Assembly: GCF_030705305.1 (NCBI RefSeq)
Contig: NZ_JAUZEE010000003.1
Span: forward strand, 248,001 to 312,000
Source: Leptothrix discophora
GTDB taxonomy: Bacteria > Pseudomonadota > Gammaproteobacteria > Burkholderiales > Burkholderiaceae_C
Length of the DNA stretch: 64,000 bases
Direction: 5' to 3'
Shown here: piece after piece, positions 1 to 8,349 of the stretch
How the letters are laid out: every line of letters begins with the position of its first letter
How positions within the stretch are numbered: position 1 is the first letter of the stretch
Program-made: the position numbers and the translations under genes
Notes under the pieces: generated by a model
What the model was told of the DNA's origin: nothing
Seen by the model: only the letters and a program-made list of their open reading frames with translations
Databases searched by the model: none

Positions 1-135
1 TTTCAGGCCAGCACCAGCCCACCCGGCTGCCTGCTCCCGCCCGTGGAATGACCACCGCAACGGACACACGAAAAAGTTGCTAACACGCGCACATCAAATT
101 CGTCAAGACCCTCAGCCGTTCCACCCCCCAAAAGG

Positions 136-164
136 TTGACAGTGAACCAGGCGGTACCTATGCT
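136..164 (+). promoter_or_regulatory. Near-consensus sigma70 promoter
   Basis: A perfect -35 hexamer TTGACA (136-141) is followed by a 17-base spacer and TATGCT (159-164), which matches the -10 consensus at four of six positions. Transcription would start near 171, about 20 bases before the GTG start of the NlpC/P60 gene. The rest of the first 190 bases shows no gene. Confidence 0.7.
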
Positions 165-191
165 CCGCTAGGCTTTTTCACGTCCGACACA

Positions 192-923
192 GTGTTTCAC
201 TTCCGCAACATCCGACGCATCCTGGTGGCTGGCCTTCTGGTCGGTGCTGCCGTGGGCGCGTGGTCGGCACCGTCCGACCTGCCGGGTGGCAGCAACGCCA
301 GCGCCTCGACGGCCGCTGCGCTGAACGGTCCGATCGCCCAGATGGCCACCAGCGGCGCCGACTCGGTCGCCCGCTTCCTGCAGGACTCCGGCGTGCTGAC
401 CAACAGCGAAGGCAGCGGCCAGCTGATGCAGCAGATGCGCGGCGTGGCCACCGACCTGGTCGTCTCGGCGATGCAATTTCTCGGCGTGCCCTACAAGCGC
501 GGCGGCACGACCGAGAACGGCTTCGACTGCAGCGGATTCACCCGCCATGTGTTCGAGAACAGCCTCGGCCTGATCCTGCCCCGTCGCTCGCGTGACCAGG
601 CCCAGAGCCCGGGTCTGCTGCCCATCCGCAAGGAAGAGCTGCGGCCCGGCGACCTGGTGTTCTTCAACACCATGCGCAGCGCTTTCTCACATGTGGGCAT
701 CTATGTCGGCGACGGCAAGTTCATCCACGCGCCGCGGACCGGCAGCAAGGTGCGGGTCGAGGACATGCGCGAGGCGTACTGGACCAAGCGCTTCAACGGC
801 GCACGACGTGCCCCGGCCGCCGCGCAGAACAACGCCGCAGCGGCTGCCGCACTGGCCTCGGGCGGCGACGCCACCGGCCCAAGCACGCTGCGCGCCGAGA
901 TCGCCGGCGAGAAGCTCCAATAA
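192..923 (+). CDS. NlpC/P60 (C40) cell-wall endopeptidase, secreted
   Basis: A 243-aa exported peptidoglycan hydrolase. The N-terminus has basic residues, then a hydrophobic stretch (about 10-24) ending in an Ala-rich signal-peptidase site. The C40 domain covers about residues 85-205: catalytic Cys113 lies in FDCSGF, His167 in SHVGIY, and His179 in KFIHAP completes the triad. Family members cut the D-Glu to diaminopimelate bond of stem peptides in the periplasm. The start is GTG; no in-frame ATG gives a signal peptide, and a strong promoter ends just upstream. The Ala-rich tail after residue 207 is probably unstructured. The family call is firm; the exact bond cut is inferred. Confidence 0.9.
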   Translation: MFHFRNIRRILVAGLLVGAAVGAWSAPSDLPGGSNASASTAAALNGPIAQMATSGADSVARFLQDSGVLTNSEGSGQLMQQMRGVATDLVVSAMQFLGVPYKRGGTTENGFDCSGFTRHVFENSLGLILPRRSRDQAQSPGLLPIRKEELRPGDLVFFNTMRSAFSHVGIYVGDGKFIHAPRTGSKVRVEDMREAYWTKRFNGARRAPAAAQNNAAAAAALASGGDATGPSTLRAEIAGEKLQ

Positions 924-1019
924 GGATCAGCGGCAGGCGGCCGCTGGGCGTCGGCAAGCCGCCGGCTCCGGGGTAGCCCCGACTGCCGGGTGCAGCCCCT
1001 CGCCGGCCACAATCCGTGC

Positions 1020-2168
1020 ATGTCCGAGCGCAACATCATCGCCATCACGCCCGTCGCCGCCACGCCCACCACGGGCTTGCGCATGGCACGTCCGAGCGCC
1101 GCACCAGCCCAGGTCGGCGGGGCCTGGCTGGACGGCCTCGGCCGGCCCCTGCGTGACCTGCGCATCTCGGTCACCGACCGCTGCAACTTCCGCTGCAGTT
1201 ACTGCATGCCCAAGGAAGTGTTCGACAAGGACTACCGCTTCCTGCCGCAAGGCCAGCTGCTCAGCTTCGAGGAAATGGCCCGCGTGGCGCGCATCCTGGT
1301 TGCCCACGGCGTTCAGAAGATCCGCCTGACCGGCGGCGAGCCGCTGCTGCGCAAGAACCTTGAACGCCTGGTCGAGATGCTCGCCGCGCTGCGCACGCCC
1401 GAGGGCCGCCCGGTCGACCTGACCCTGACCACCAACGGCTCGCTGCTGGCGCGCAAGGCCCGCAGCCTGCGCGACGCCGGACTGCAGCGCGTGACGGTCA
1501 GCCTGGACGCGATGGACGACACCATCTTCCGGCGCATGAACGACGTCGACTTCCCCGTCGCCGACGTGCTGGAGGGCATCGCCGCCGCCGAGGCCGCCGG
1601 GCTCGGGCCGATCAAGGTCAACATGGTCGTCAAGCGTGGCACCAACGACCAGGAGGCGCTGCCGATGGCGCGGCATTTCCGTGAACACCACGGTGGCCGG
1701 GTCGTGCTGCGCTTCATCGAGTTCATGGACGTCGGCGCGACCAACGGCTGGCGCATGGCCGAGGTCGTGCCCTCGGCCGAGCTGCGCGACCGCATCGCGG
1801 CGATCTACCCGCTGCACGCGCTGTCGCCGGCCCAGGTCGGCGAGACCGCCGAGCGCTGGGGCTACGACGACGGCCACGGCGAGGTCGGCTTCATCTCCAG
1901 CGTCACCCAGGCCTTCTGCGGCGACTGCAACCGGCTGCGGCTGTCGACCGAAGGCCAGCTCTACCTGTGCCTGTTCGCCGGCCAGGGCCATGACCTGCGC
2001 AGCCTGCTGCGCGATCCGGCCGGGCTGGACGATGCGGCGATCGCCGACTCGGTCGGCGCACTGTGGCAGGTTCGTCGCGACCGCTACTCCGAACTGCGAG
2101 CCCGCCTGCCGACCGAACCGGGCCAGGCCCCGCGCAAGCGCGTCGAGATGAGCTACATCGGCGGCTGA
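1020..2168 (+). CDS. moaA: GTP 3',8-cyclase, molybdenum cofactor synthesis
   Basis: A 382-aa radical-SAM enzyme that, with MoaC, turns GTP into cyclic pyranopterin monophosphate, the first step of molybdopterin synthesis. The N-terminal cluster motif is C55-x3-C59-x2-C62 (CNFRCSYC). The second, GTP-binding 4Fe-4S cluster uses C300, C303 and C317. The protein ends in the conserved Gly-Gly tail needed for activity. The TGGEP SAM motif is present near residue 106. A GTG 30 bases upstream would add ten residues; the ATG giving MSERN is preferred. It is the only molybdenum-cofactor gene here and has no Moco-type riboswitch that I can see upstream. Confidence 0.95.
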   Translation: MSERNIIAITPVAATPTTGLRMARPSAAPAQVGGAWLDGLGRPLRDLRISVTDRCNFRCSYCMPKEVFDKDYRFLPQGQLLSFEEMARVARILVAHGVQKIRLTGGEPLLRKNLERLVEMLAALRTPEGRPVDLTLTTNGSLLARKARSLRDAGLQRVTVSLDAMDDTIFRRMNDVDFPVADVLEGIAAAEAAGLGPIKVNMVVKRGTNDQEALPMARHFREHHGGRVVLRFIEFMDVGATNGWRMAEVVPSAELRDRIAAIYPLHALSPAQVGETAERWGYDDGHGEVGFISSVTQAFCGDCNRLRLSTEGQLYLCLFAGQGHDLRSLLRDPAGLDDAAIADSVGALWQVRRDRYSELRARLPTEPGQAPRKRVEMSYIGG

Positions 2169-2177
2169 ACGCCGGCG

Positions 2178-2669
2178 TCAAGCCTGCGCCAGCAGGCAGA
2201 CCGCGCGGGCCTCGATCGACTCACCGCGCCCGACCGGTCCCATGCGCTCGGCCGTCTTGGCCTTGACGTTGACCCGCTGCGGCTCGACGCCCAGTGCCTG
2301 CGCGATCCTCTCGCGCATCGCGCCGATGTGCGGCGCCATGCGCGGCGCCTGCGCGATCACGGTGCTGTCGACGTTGACGACCTGCCAGCCGGCCGCCCGC
2401 ACGGCGGCCATGGCCTCGCCGAGCAGGCGGTGTGAAGCGGCGCCCGCCAGGCGCGGATCGGTGTCGGGGAAATGCTTGCCGATGTCGCCCAGCCCGGCCG
2501 CGCCGAGCACGGCATCGGTGATGGCATGCAGCAGCGCATCGGCATCGGAATGGCCCAGCAGGCCGCGGTCATGCGGGATGCGCACACCGCCAAGCCACAG
2601 TTCGCGGCCGGGCACCAGGGCGTGGGTGTCCCAGCCTTCGCCCACTCGGATCATTGGTAGATTCGTCAT
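2178..2669 (-). CDS. ispF: 2-C-methyl-D-erythritol 2,4-cyclodiphosphate synthase
   Basis: A 163-aa enzyme of the MEP isoprenoid pathway that cyclises CDP-ME 2-phosphate with release of CMP. Metal ligands D14 and H16 (DTH) and H48 are present, as are the GHSDAD loop (39-44) and the KAKTAERMG signature near residue 135. Length is normal. It converges on moaA with only 9 bases between the stops. Its usual partner ispD lies 1.7 kb upstream on the same strand but is separated by an epimerase-like gene, an unusual arrangement because the two are normally adjacent or fused. Confidence 0.95.
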   Translation of the reverse strand: MTNLPMIRVGEGWDTHALVPGRELWLGGVRIPHDRGLLGHSDADALLHAITDAVLGAAGLGDIGKHFPDTDPRLAGAASHRLLGEAMAAVRAAGWQVVNVDSTVIAQAPRMAPHIGAMRERIAQALGVEPQRVNVKAKTAERMGPVGRGESIEARAVCLLAQA

Positions 2670-2754
2670 GGTCGGAATTGTCGACCAAGGTCAAAGGCAG
2701 GGACGCAAGGACGCCAGGGGCCGATGAGGCCGTCCGGTCAGGCCGGCGCTTGGC

Positions 2755-3876
2755 TCAGAGGACGCGCAGGCCCTGCGCCTCGACCCTGCGGGACAACGAC
2801 ATCGTCTGCTGTCGCGGCGGCAACCACTGCACCGCCAGCGGGTCCTCGAAGACGGCGGCGCGGCGCAGCGCGGAGGTGCTGCGTGCCGGGTCCATGCCGT
2901 GGTAGGCGAGATACCAGTGCACGAAGCGCTGCACGCCTTCTGCCAACGGCATCGTGACGCGCTGTTCGCCGAGGAAGTCACCGGCATGCACGACCCTCTC
3001 CTCCGTCGACGAACGTGCTTCGCCGCCTTCGGTGCCGGTGACCGGCATCACCTTCATGTCGCTGGCGCGACCGAGCGCCAGTTCGAGCGCGGCAATGAAG
3101 TCCAGCAGGCGCACGGGATCGTGGCTGCCGATGTTGAGCACGCGCGAAGGCGCTTCGCCAGGCAGGAGGCCGGCCTCGGGTGGGCTGGGCTTGTGCAGTG
3201 CACGCTCGATGCCTTCGACGATGTCGTCGACGTAGGTCAGGCCATGACCGATCTCGCCCTCGCGAGGGTAGACAGGCAGCGGCTCGCCGGTCAGCAGGCC
3301 GCGGGTCAGGCCCTGGTAGCCGATGTCCGGGCGGCCCCAGGGGCCGTAGACGGTGAAGAAACGCAGGCCGGTGGTCGCCACGCCGTGCAGTCGGCTGTAC
3401 GAACGCGCCAGGGTCTCGCCCGCGCGCTTGTCATGGCGCAGGTCGTCTTGGCGGCCGACACGCGTCGAGCCGCGCGCACGGCGCTCGCAGTTGATGTCGG
3501 ACGTGCTGGCGTAGACCAGGTGCGGCACGCCGTGCTGGCGGCAGCCTTCAAGCACGTTCACGAAGCCCGCAAGATGGACCCGGGCCGGGCCGCCACCGTC
3601 ACGCTCGGCACCGCCCTGCTGAGTTGCCAGGTGCACGACCGCATCGAAGCCGCCAGCGTGGAAACAGTTGTCGACCGCAGGGCGGTCGGAGATGTCGAGC
3701 CGCGAGAAGCGGAAGCGGGGGTGGGCCTGGATGCGGGCCAGCCGCGCATAGGTCAAGGCGACGTCGAAGGGATCGTCCAGTGCGTCAACGCCGACCACCT
3801 CGTCGCCATGCGCCAGCAAGGCACTGGCGACATGCATGCCGATGAAGCCGGCCACACCGGTGATCAAGACCTTCAC
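2755..3876 (-). CDS. NAD-dependent sugar-nucleotide epimerase homologue lacking catalytic Tyr
   Basis: A 373-aa extended short-chain dehydrogenase most like UDP-glucuronate 4-epimerases. The Rossmann motif TGVAGFIG (6-13) and the family motif LRFFTVYGPWGRPD (171-184) are clear. The GTG start is chosen because it begins exactly at KVLITG and is preceded by a good AAGGGG ribosome site; a longer frame upstream has no family similarity. At the catalytic YxxxK position the sequence reads L146-R-H-D-K150, so the proton-donating Tyr is absent, and the preceding Ser-rich loop is also changed (YASTSDINC). It may be inactive, altered in chemistry, or a binding protein. It sits between ispF and ispD on the same strand. 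Confidence 0.8.
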   Translation of the reverse strand: MKVLITGVAGFIGMHVASALLAHGDEVVGVDALDDPFDVALTYARLARIQAHPRFRFSRLDISDRPAVDNCFHAGGFDAVVHLATQQGGAERDGGGPARVHLAGFVNVLEGCRQHGVPHLVYASTSDINCERRARGSTRVGRQDDLRHDKRAGETLARSYSRLHGVATTGLRFFTVYGPWGRPDIGYQGLTRGLLTGEPLPVYPREGEIGHGLTYVDDIVEGIERALHKPSPPEAGLLPGEAPSRVLNIGSHDPVRLLDFIAALELALGRASDMKVMPVTGTEGGEARSSTEERVVHAGDFLGEQRVTMPLAEGVQRFVHWYLAYHGMDPARSTSALRRAAVFEDPLAVQWLPPRQQTMSLSRRVEAQGLRVL

Positions 3877-4394
3877 GAATACCCCTTGACGTGTCGATCG
3901 CCTCCGCCGAGCGGCGGCAGAAGCAGGAAGCGGCAGGTGAGACAACAACGCTGCACCTGGACCGGGCGTTCACTCGACCTGCGCCGCATTATGAACACAC
4001 GGGCCTGAACAGAGAATGGCAACGGTTCCCATTTCTTGCGCCACTGAACGGCACCTTTCGCCACCGGTCGTGAGATTGAACACGACTTTCTCGGCTCACG
4101 CTGCAAAAAATGTCAAATCGAATCGTCCGAATGGGTGAAATCGACCGATCTCTCAAGACGAAACAACCGTGAAGCAGGGAAAGGACCGATCCCCCATCGT
4201 GGGCCCGATCGAGCGATCCGACCGCCAGACGTGACAAATCTGGCAGCCGACGGGCCAGACTTTAGGGCCATCCCTTGGTGATGCCACCCTCAAACAGGGG
4301 GGGTCGAAGGTGGCTTATCACCCGATGCGCATGCGCCCTTCACGTGCACGCCGCAAACGCACCGTCCCGGTGCGCCGCGAACGTCGTTCCGATC
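3877..4394 (-). other. 518-base intergenic region between ispD and the epimerase-like gene
   Basis: No convincing gene on either strand. The stretch is visibly poorer in GC than the flanking genes, with A and T runs around 4080-4160. On the minus strand a TTGACA hexamer (4116-4111) could be a -35 box for the epimerase-like gene, but I see no good -10 at the right distance. The reduced GC is compatible with a foreign or regulatory insertion. Confidence 0.4.
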
Positions 4395-5135
4395 TCAGCG
4401 CGACATGTCGCCGTGCTGGCCCGCCAGGCTGGGCAGCAGCTGGTCGGCCAGCGCAAAGTCGCCGGGCCAGGTCACCTTGAAGTTGCAGAAATGACCCGGC
4501 ACCAGCCGCGGCGAGAGGCCGACCGCCTCGATCGCGCTGGCCTCGTCGGTCACCGCCGAGCCGACGTGATCGAGCGCGTCGGCCAGCACGCCGAGCCGGA
4601 ACATCTGCGGCGTCTGCGCGGCCCACTTGCCCTGTCGGTCGACGGTGGAGACCGCCCGCCCGCCGTCGGACTGCTTGAGCGTGTCGGCCACCGGCAGCGC
4701 CAGCAGGCCGCCGACCGGATCGAGCAGGCAGGCGTCGATCAGCGCGTCGACCCAGGCCGGCTGGATCAGGCAACGCGCGGCGTCGTGGACCAGCACCCAG
4801 TCGCTCGGCGCCGCACCGCGTTCGCGCAGGGCCCGGATGCCCGCTGCCACGCTGTCGGCGCGGCTGGCGCCGCCGGTGCGGACCGCCCAGCCGGGCGGGT
4901 GCGCCGGGGCAACCGCCTCGAAGCGGTCATCGTCCGGCGAGAGCACGACCATCACGCCGTGCAGCCGTCGGACCGCCGCCAGCGCCGCCAGCGTGTGGGC
5001 GACCACGGGCCGGCCGGCTACCGGGTGGTATTGCTTGGGGCCTTCGACACCGGCCCGGCTGCCCACGCCGGCGCAGGGCACGACGGCATAGAGCCGCTCA
5101 GGCTGGGAGGTCAATCGGTCGGATTCAGCGGTCAT
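4395..5135 (-). CDS. ispD: 2-C-methyl-D-erythritol 4-phosphate cytidylyltransferase
   Basis: A 246-aa MEP-pathway enzyme that joins CTP and 2-C-methyl-D-erythritol 4-phosphate to form CDP-ME. The nucleotide-binding motif PCAGVGSRAG...GPKQY (20-36) contains the expected Arg and Lys, and the mid-protein motifs TGGASRADSV and VHDAARC are intact. The C-terminal FKVTWPGDFALA segment is typical of the family. Length is normal with a slightly long N-terminus. It is the first of the minus-strand group ispD, epimerase homologue, ispF, with about 520 bases before the next gene, so it may have its own transcript. Confidence 0.95.
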   Translation of the reverse strand: MTAESDRLTSQPERLYAVVPCAGVGSRAGVEGPKQYHPVAGRPVVAHTLAALAAVRRLHGVMVVLSPDDDRFEAVAPAHPPGWAVRTGGASRADSVAAGIRALRERGAAPSDWVLVHDAARCLIQPAWVDALIDACLLDPVGGLLALPVADTLKQSDGGRAVSTVDRQGKWAAQTPQMFRLGVLADALDHVGSAVTDEASAIEAVGLSPRLVPGHFCNFKVTWPGDFALADQLLPSLAGQHGDMSR

Positions 5136-5247
5136 GCGTGGGCGTTGGACGCTTCGCGGGCGAGGTGTCGTGGACTCAAACCCGCCATTCTCGACGCTCC
5201 GGACGCGCGCACCGACGTTCGCTGTGGCCTGCCGGCCTCAAGGGAAC

Positions 5248-6540
5248 TCAACGGACCTGCACCGACGACATGATCTTGTGGTGCAGGCGACGCACGCCCC
5301 ACCACACCGCCAGCGCGATGACGGGCACGGCCGCCGCGCTCGCCACGTCCGGCGAGACCGGCAAGCCGGCAACCTTGGCCCCTTTGGCGAGATAGCCGAC
5401 CAGCCCGGCACCGTAGTACGTGATCGCCGCCACCGACAGGCCCTCGACCGCGCTCTGCAGCAGCAGCTGCGCTTCCTGGCGCCGGTTCATCGCGTCCAGC
5501 AGCGCCTGGCTGCTGCGCTGCTGCTCGACCTCGACGCGGGTGCGCAGCAGGTTGCTGGCGCGCGAGATGCGCTCGGACAGCGCCTGCAGCCGGCGCGCCG
5601 CCGCCGCGCAGGTCTGCATCGCCGGCAGCAGGCGCCGGTCCATGAACTCGCCCAGCGTCTGCAGGCCCGACAGGCGCTGCTCGCGCAACTCGGCGATGCG
5701 GCGCTGGACCAGGTCCCAGTAGGCCGTCGTCGCCGCGAAGCGCGAATGGGTGCGGGCGTACAGGCCCTCGACCTTGGCGGCCTGCTCGCTCAGGCGGCGC
5801 AGCAGTTCGGGCTCCGAGGTGCGATCGGCCGTGCGGATCGCCTCGGCGATCTCGGCCAGCTCACGCTCGGCGCTGGTCAGCGTGGCACCGACCTCGCGTG
5901 CGGCCGGCAGGCCCAGCAGGGCCATCATCCGGTAGGTCTCGATCTCGATGGCGCGCTGCACCGCCCGGCCCAGTCGGCGCGGGTTCATGCCGTCGACCAC
6001 CACCAGCCAGCGTGCGAAGCCGTCGGCATGCAGGTGGAAGTCGGTGTAGATCTCGGCCTGGCCGTCCATCACGCGGCTGGCCACCAGGGTGTCGTCGGCC
6101 AGGCTGGCCCGCACCAGCGCGGGCACGCCGTCGTCGTTGATCACCAGGCCGGCACGCGGCAGCACCAGCACGTGCATGCCGATCAACCACTGGCCAGGCA
6201 GCGCATGCAGCCAGTCGTGTGGCACGTCGGCCAGCGCGATGCGGTCGAAGCCGCCGGGCATCTCGCTCAGCGGCTTGATGAAGGTGGCGGTGTGGAACTC
6301 GGTGTGGCGCTCCCAGCGCAGCCGCAGCGGACCCAGCTCGGCGCTGAGGTGGCTGGCATCGGCGCCGACCTGCGGCAGGTGGCGGCGGCGCAGCAGCTCG
6401 TTGAGGTGTTCCCTGGCCTGGCTGATCTCCTGGCCGACCCAGCCGATGTGGGTCAGCGCAAGTGGCGCATGCAGGCGCTCCTGCGGCCGGGCGTGAACCT
6501 CGTTGTGCAGCGCCTCGCGCCACGGGTGCATCGTGTGCAT
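5248..6540 (-). CDS. DUF3422 family membrane-anchored protein
   Basis: A 430-aa protein of a proteobacterial family of unknown function (DUF3422). The N-terminal half is soluble (HPWREALHNEVHARPQE and LVVVDGMNPRRLGRAVQRAIEIETYRMMALLGLP are the recognisable blocks). Residues about 225-370 are Arg/Glu/Gln-rich and helical, likely coiled coil. The C-terminus carries two hydrophobic segments (about 368-385 and 395-415) followed by basic residues, so it should be anchored in the inner membrane. No enzymatic motif is visible. It is monocistronic or co-transcribed with the MFS gene behind it on the same strand (50-base gap). Confidence 0.85.
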   Translation of the reverse strand: MHTMHPWREALHNEVHARPQERLHAPLALTHIGWVGQEISQAREHLNELLRRRHLPQVGADASHLSAELGPLRLRWERHTEFHTATFIKPLSEMPGGFDRIALADVPHDWLHALPGQWLIGMHVLVLPRAGLVINDDGVPALVRASLADDTLVASRVMDGQAEIYTDFHLHADGFARWLVVVDGMNPRRLGRAVQRAIEIETYRMMALLGLPAAREVGATLTSAERELAEIAEAIRTADRTSEPELLRRLSEQAAKVEGLYARTHSRFAATTAYWDLVQRRIAELREQRLSGLQTLGEFMDRRLLPAMQTCAAAARRLQALSERISRASNLLRTRVEVEQQRSSQALLDAMNRRQEAQLLLQSAVEGLSVAAITYYGAGLVGYLAKGAKVAGLPVSPDVASAAAVPVIALAVWWGVRRLHHKIMSSVQVR

Positions 6541-6590
6541 GGGAACCCTCCTCGGCGCGGATTATCTTTGCCGGCCGTTCCATCCCTGCA

Positions 6591-8234
6591 TCAGCTTCGG
6601 GTCTCGTCGCCGGCCAGCTTCACGCGACCCAGGTCCTCGGCCAGATAGCGCGCCACCCGAGGCTGCGCCGGACCGACGTGGAAGGCCAGACGCCGCTCGC
6701 GCAGGCCGATGTCGGCGGCCGTGAAGCGCTCCATGCGGCGCAGGTGCTCGGTCCAGGTCTCGTCGAGGAAGTATTCGATGTAGCGGCCCGGCTGCGCGGT
6801 GTCGCGGAACAGGCCCCAGGACAGCGCGCCCTGGCGCAGGCGGGCCAGCCGCGTCAGCTGCATGACGGCATGGAAGTCCTCGGCTCGGGCCGGATCGACC
6901 AGGTACTCGACCGTCACCATGACCGGCCCCTGCTCGGGCTCGAAGTCGATCGCCGGTACCGGCACGGGCTGGGCCGGCGCAGGGCTGAGGTCCTCGTCAT
7001 GCGCGCCGCCCAGGCGCAGCCGACGGGTCGCCAGCAGGCCGATCAGGCCGGCGGCCGCCGCCGTCATCAGCGCGGTGCGGATGTCGAAGCGGCCGGCCAC
7101 CTGGCCCCACAGCGCCGCACCGGCCGCCGAGCCGCCCATCAGCGCCATCTGGTAGACCGACATGCCGCGGGCGCGGACCCAGTTCGGCAGCGCCATCTGG
7201 GCCGACATGGTCATGGTGTTGGCGGTGCTGATCCAGGCCACGCCGGCGACGACCAGCGCCAGCGAGGCCACCCACAGCGCCGGCGCCCAGGCCACCACCA
7301 CCGTGACGCCGGCGACGATCACCGTGCCGACGCTGGCGATCGTGTCGCGGCTGACCCGCTCGCGCAGCTGCGGCACGGTCAGCGCGGCAGCCACCGCGCC
7401 CACGCCCATCGACGACACCAGCAGCGTGAAGGCCCCGGCCCCACCACCGAGCTGGCGCGCCACCAGCGGCAGCAGCGCGGTCAGCGCGGTGCTCTGGAGG
7501 AAGAACAGGAAGACGCGCACCAGCACCGCCTTCATGCGCGGGCTCTGCCGGACGTGCTGGAGGCCGACCCGCATCGCGCCGACGAAGCGTTCGCCCGGCA
7601 AGGCGCTGATGCGCGGCGGGCTGCGCCAGCGCAGCACCTGCACGAAGGCCACCAGCGACAGCAGCGCATTCAGCACGAAGACCGCGGCGCTGCCCGCCGC
7701 CGCCAGCAAGGCACCGGCGAAGACCGGCCCGACCACGCGCGAGATGTTCATCGCCAGCGCCTGCAGCGCCAGGGCCGGCGAGAGCCGATCGCGCGGGACG
7801 ATCTCCGGCACGATCGCGGCGAACACCGGCCAGCGCATGGCCAGGCCGATGCCGTTGGCGAAGGTCAGCGCCAGCAGCAGCTGCGCATCGAGCGCATCGG
7901 CCAGGCTCAGGATCGCCAGCAGCACCGCCACGCAGGCGACCCACAGCTGGGTCGCCGCGAACCAGCGCCGGCGATCGACGATGTCGGCCAGCGCACCGCT
8001 GGGCAGCCCGAGCAGGAAGACCGGCAGCGTCGACGCGGCCGAGACCATCGCCACCATCACCGCGCTGTCGGTCAGCTGGGTCATCAGCCAGGCGGCGGCG
8101 ACGTCGTTCATCCACATCGTCACGTTGGCCGCCAGCCAGGCCAGCCACAGCATGCGGAAGACGGGGATGCGCAGGGCCTGCAGCGTCGGCGGCATGCGGT
8201 CCAGCCAGCTCGGTGCGGCGGTCGTTTCGGTCAT
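6591..8234 (-). CDS. MFS transporter (MFS_3, EntS-like) with C-terminal barrel domain
   Basis: A 547-aa major facilitator with about 12 hydrophobic segments in residues 20-420, including the loop motif LPSGALADIVDRRRW typical of drug and siderophore exporters. After residue 430 there is a soluble domain of about 100 residues (VMVTVEYLVDP...FLDETWTEHLRRMERFTAAD) resembling dimeric alpha-beta barrel proteins, a combination known in MFS_3 members. The ATG at 8234 is chosen because the longer frame would translate through the terminator hairpin at 8260-8284. The substrate cannot be told from sequence. Confidence 0.85.
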   Translation of the reverse strand: MTETTAAPSWLDRMPPTLQALRIPVFRMLWLAWLAANVTMWMNDVAAAWLMTQLTDSAVMVAMVSAASTLPVFLLGLPSGALADIVDRRRWFAATQLWVACVAVLLAILSLADALDAQLLLALTFANGIGLAMRWPVFAAIVPEIVPRDRLSPALALQALAMNISRVVGPVFAGALLAAAGSAAVFVLNALLSLVAFVQVLRWRSPPRISALPGERFVGAMRVGLQHVRQSPRMKAVLVRVFLFFLQSTALTALLPLVARQLGGGAGAFTLLVSSMGVGAVAAALTVPQLRERVSRDTIASVGTVIVAGVTVVVAWAPALWVASLALVVAGVAWISTANTMTMSAQMALPNWVRARGMSVYQMALMGGSAAGAALWGQVAGRFDIRTALMTAAAAGLIGLLATRRLRLGGAHDEDLSPAPAQPVPVPAIDFEPEQGPVMVTVEYLVDPARAEDFHAVMQLTRLARLRQGALSWGLFRDTAQPGRYIEYFLDETWTEHLRRMERFTAADIGLRERRLAFHVGPAQPRVARYLAEDLGRVKLAGDETRS

Positions 8235-8259
8235 CGGGCCAGGCTCCAGAAAGCGAAGA

Positions 8260-8284
8260 AGGGCCTCACCGCCGGTGAGGCCCT
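8260..8284 (-). terminator. Rho-independent terminator after tctA
   Basis: A perfect 11-base inverted repeat, AGGGCCTCACC / GGTGAGGCCCT, with a 3-base loop. On the minus strand it is followed by TCTTCGCTTT, a modest U-rich tail. It lies between the tctA stop and the MFS start and should separate the two transcripts. Confidence 0.7.
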
Positions 8285-8349
8285 CCAAGGTCAGGCTGCG
8301 ATTCTGCCGAGCGCGGGACCGGGGAGACCGGCTGGTGCCCGGCGGCGCG

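Noticed and set aside
924-1019. Possible molybdenum-cofactor riboswitch before moaA
   Set aside because: The gap is under 100 bases, GC-rich, and I find no conserved Moco-type element or clear stem pattern.
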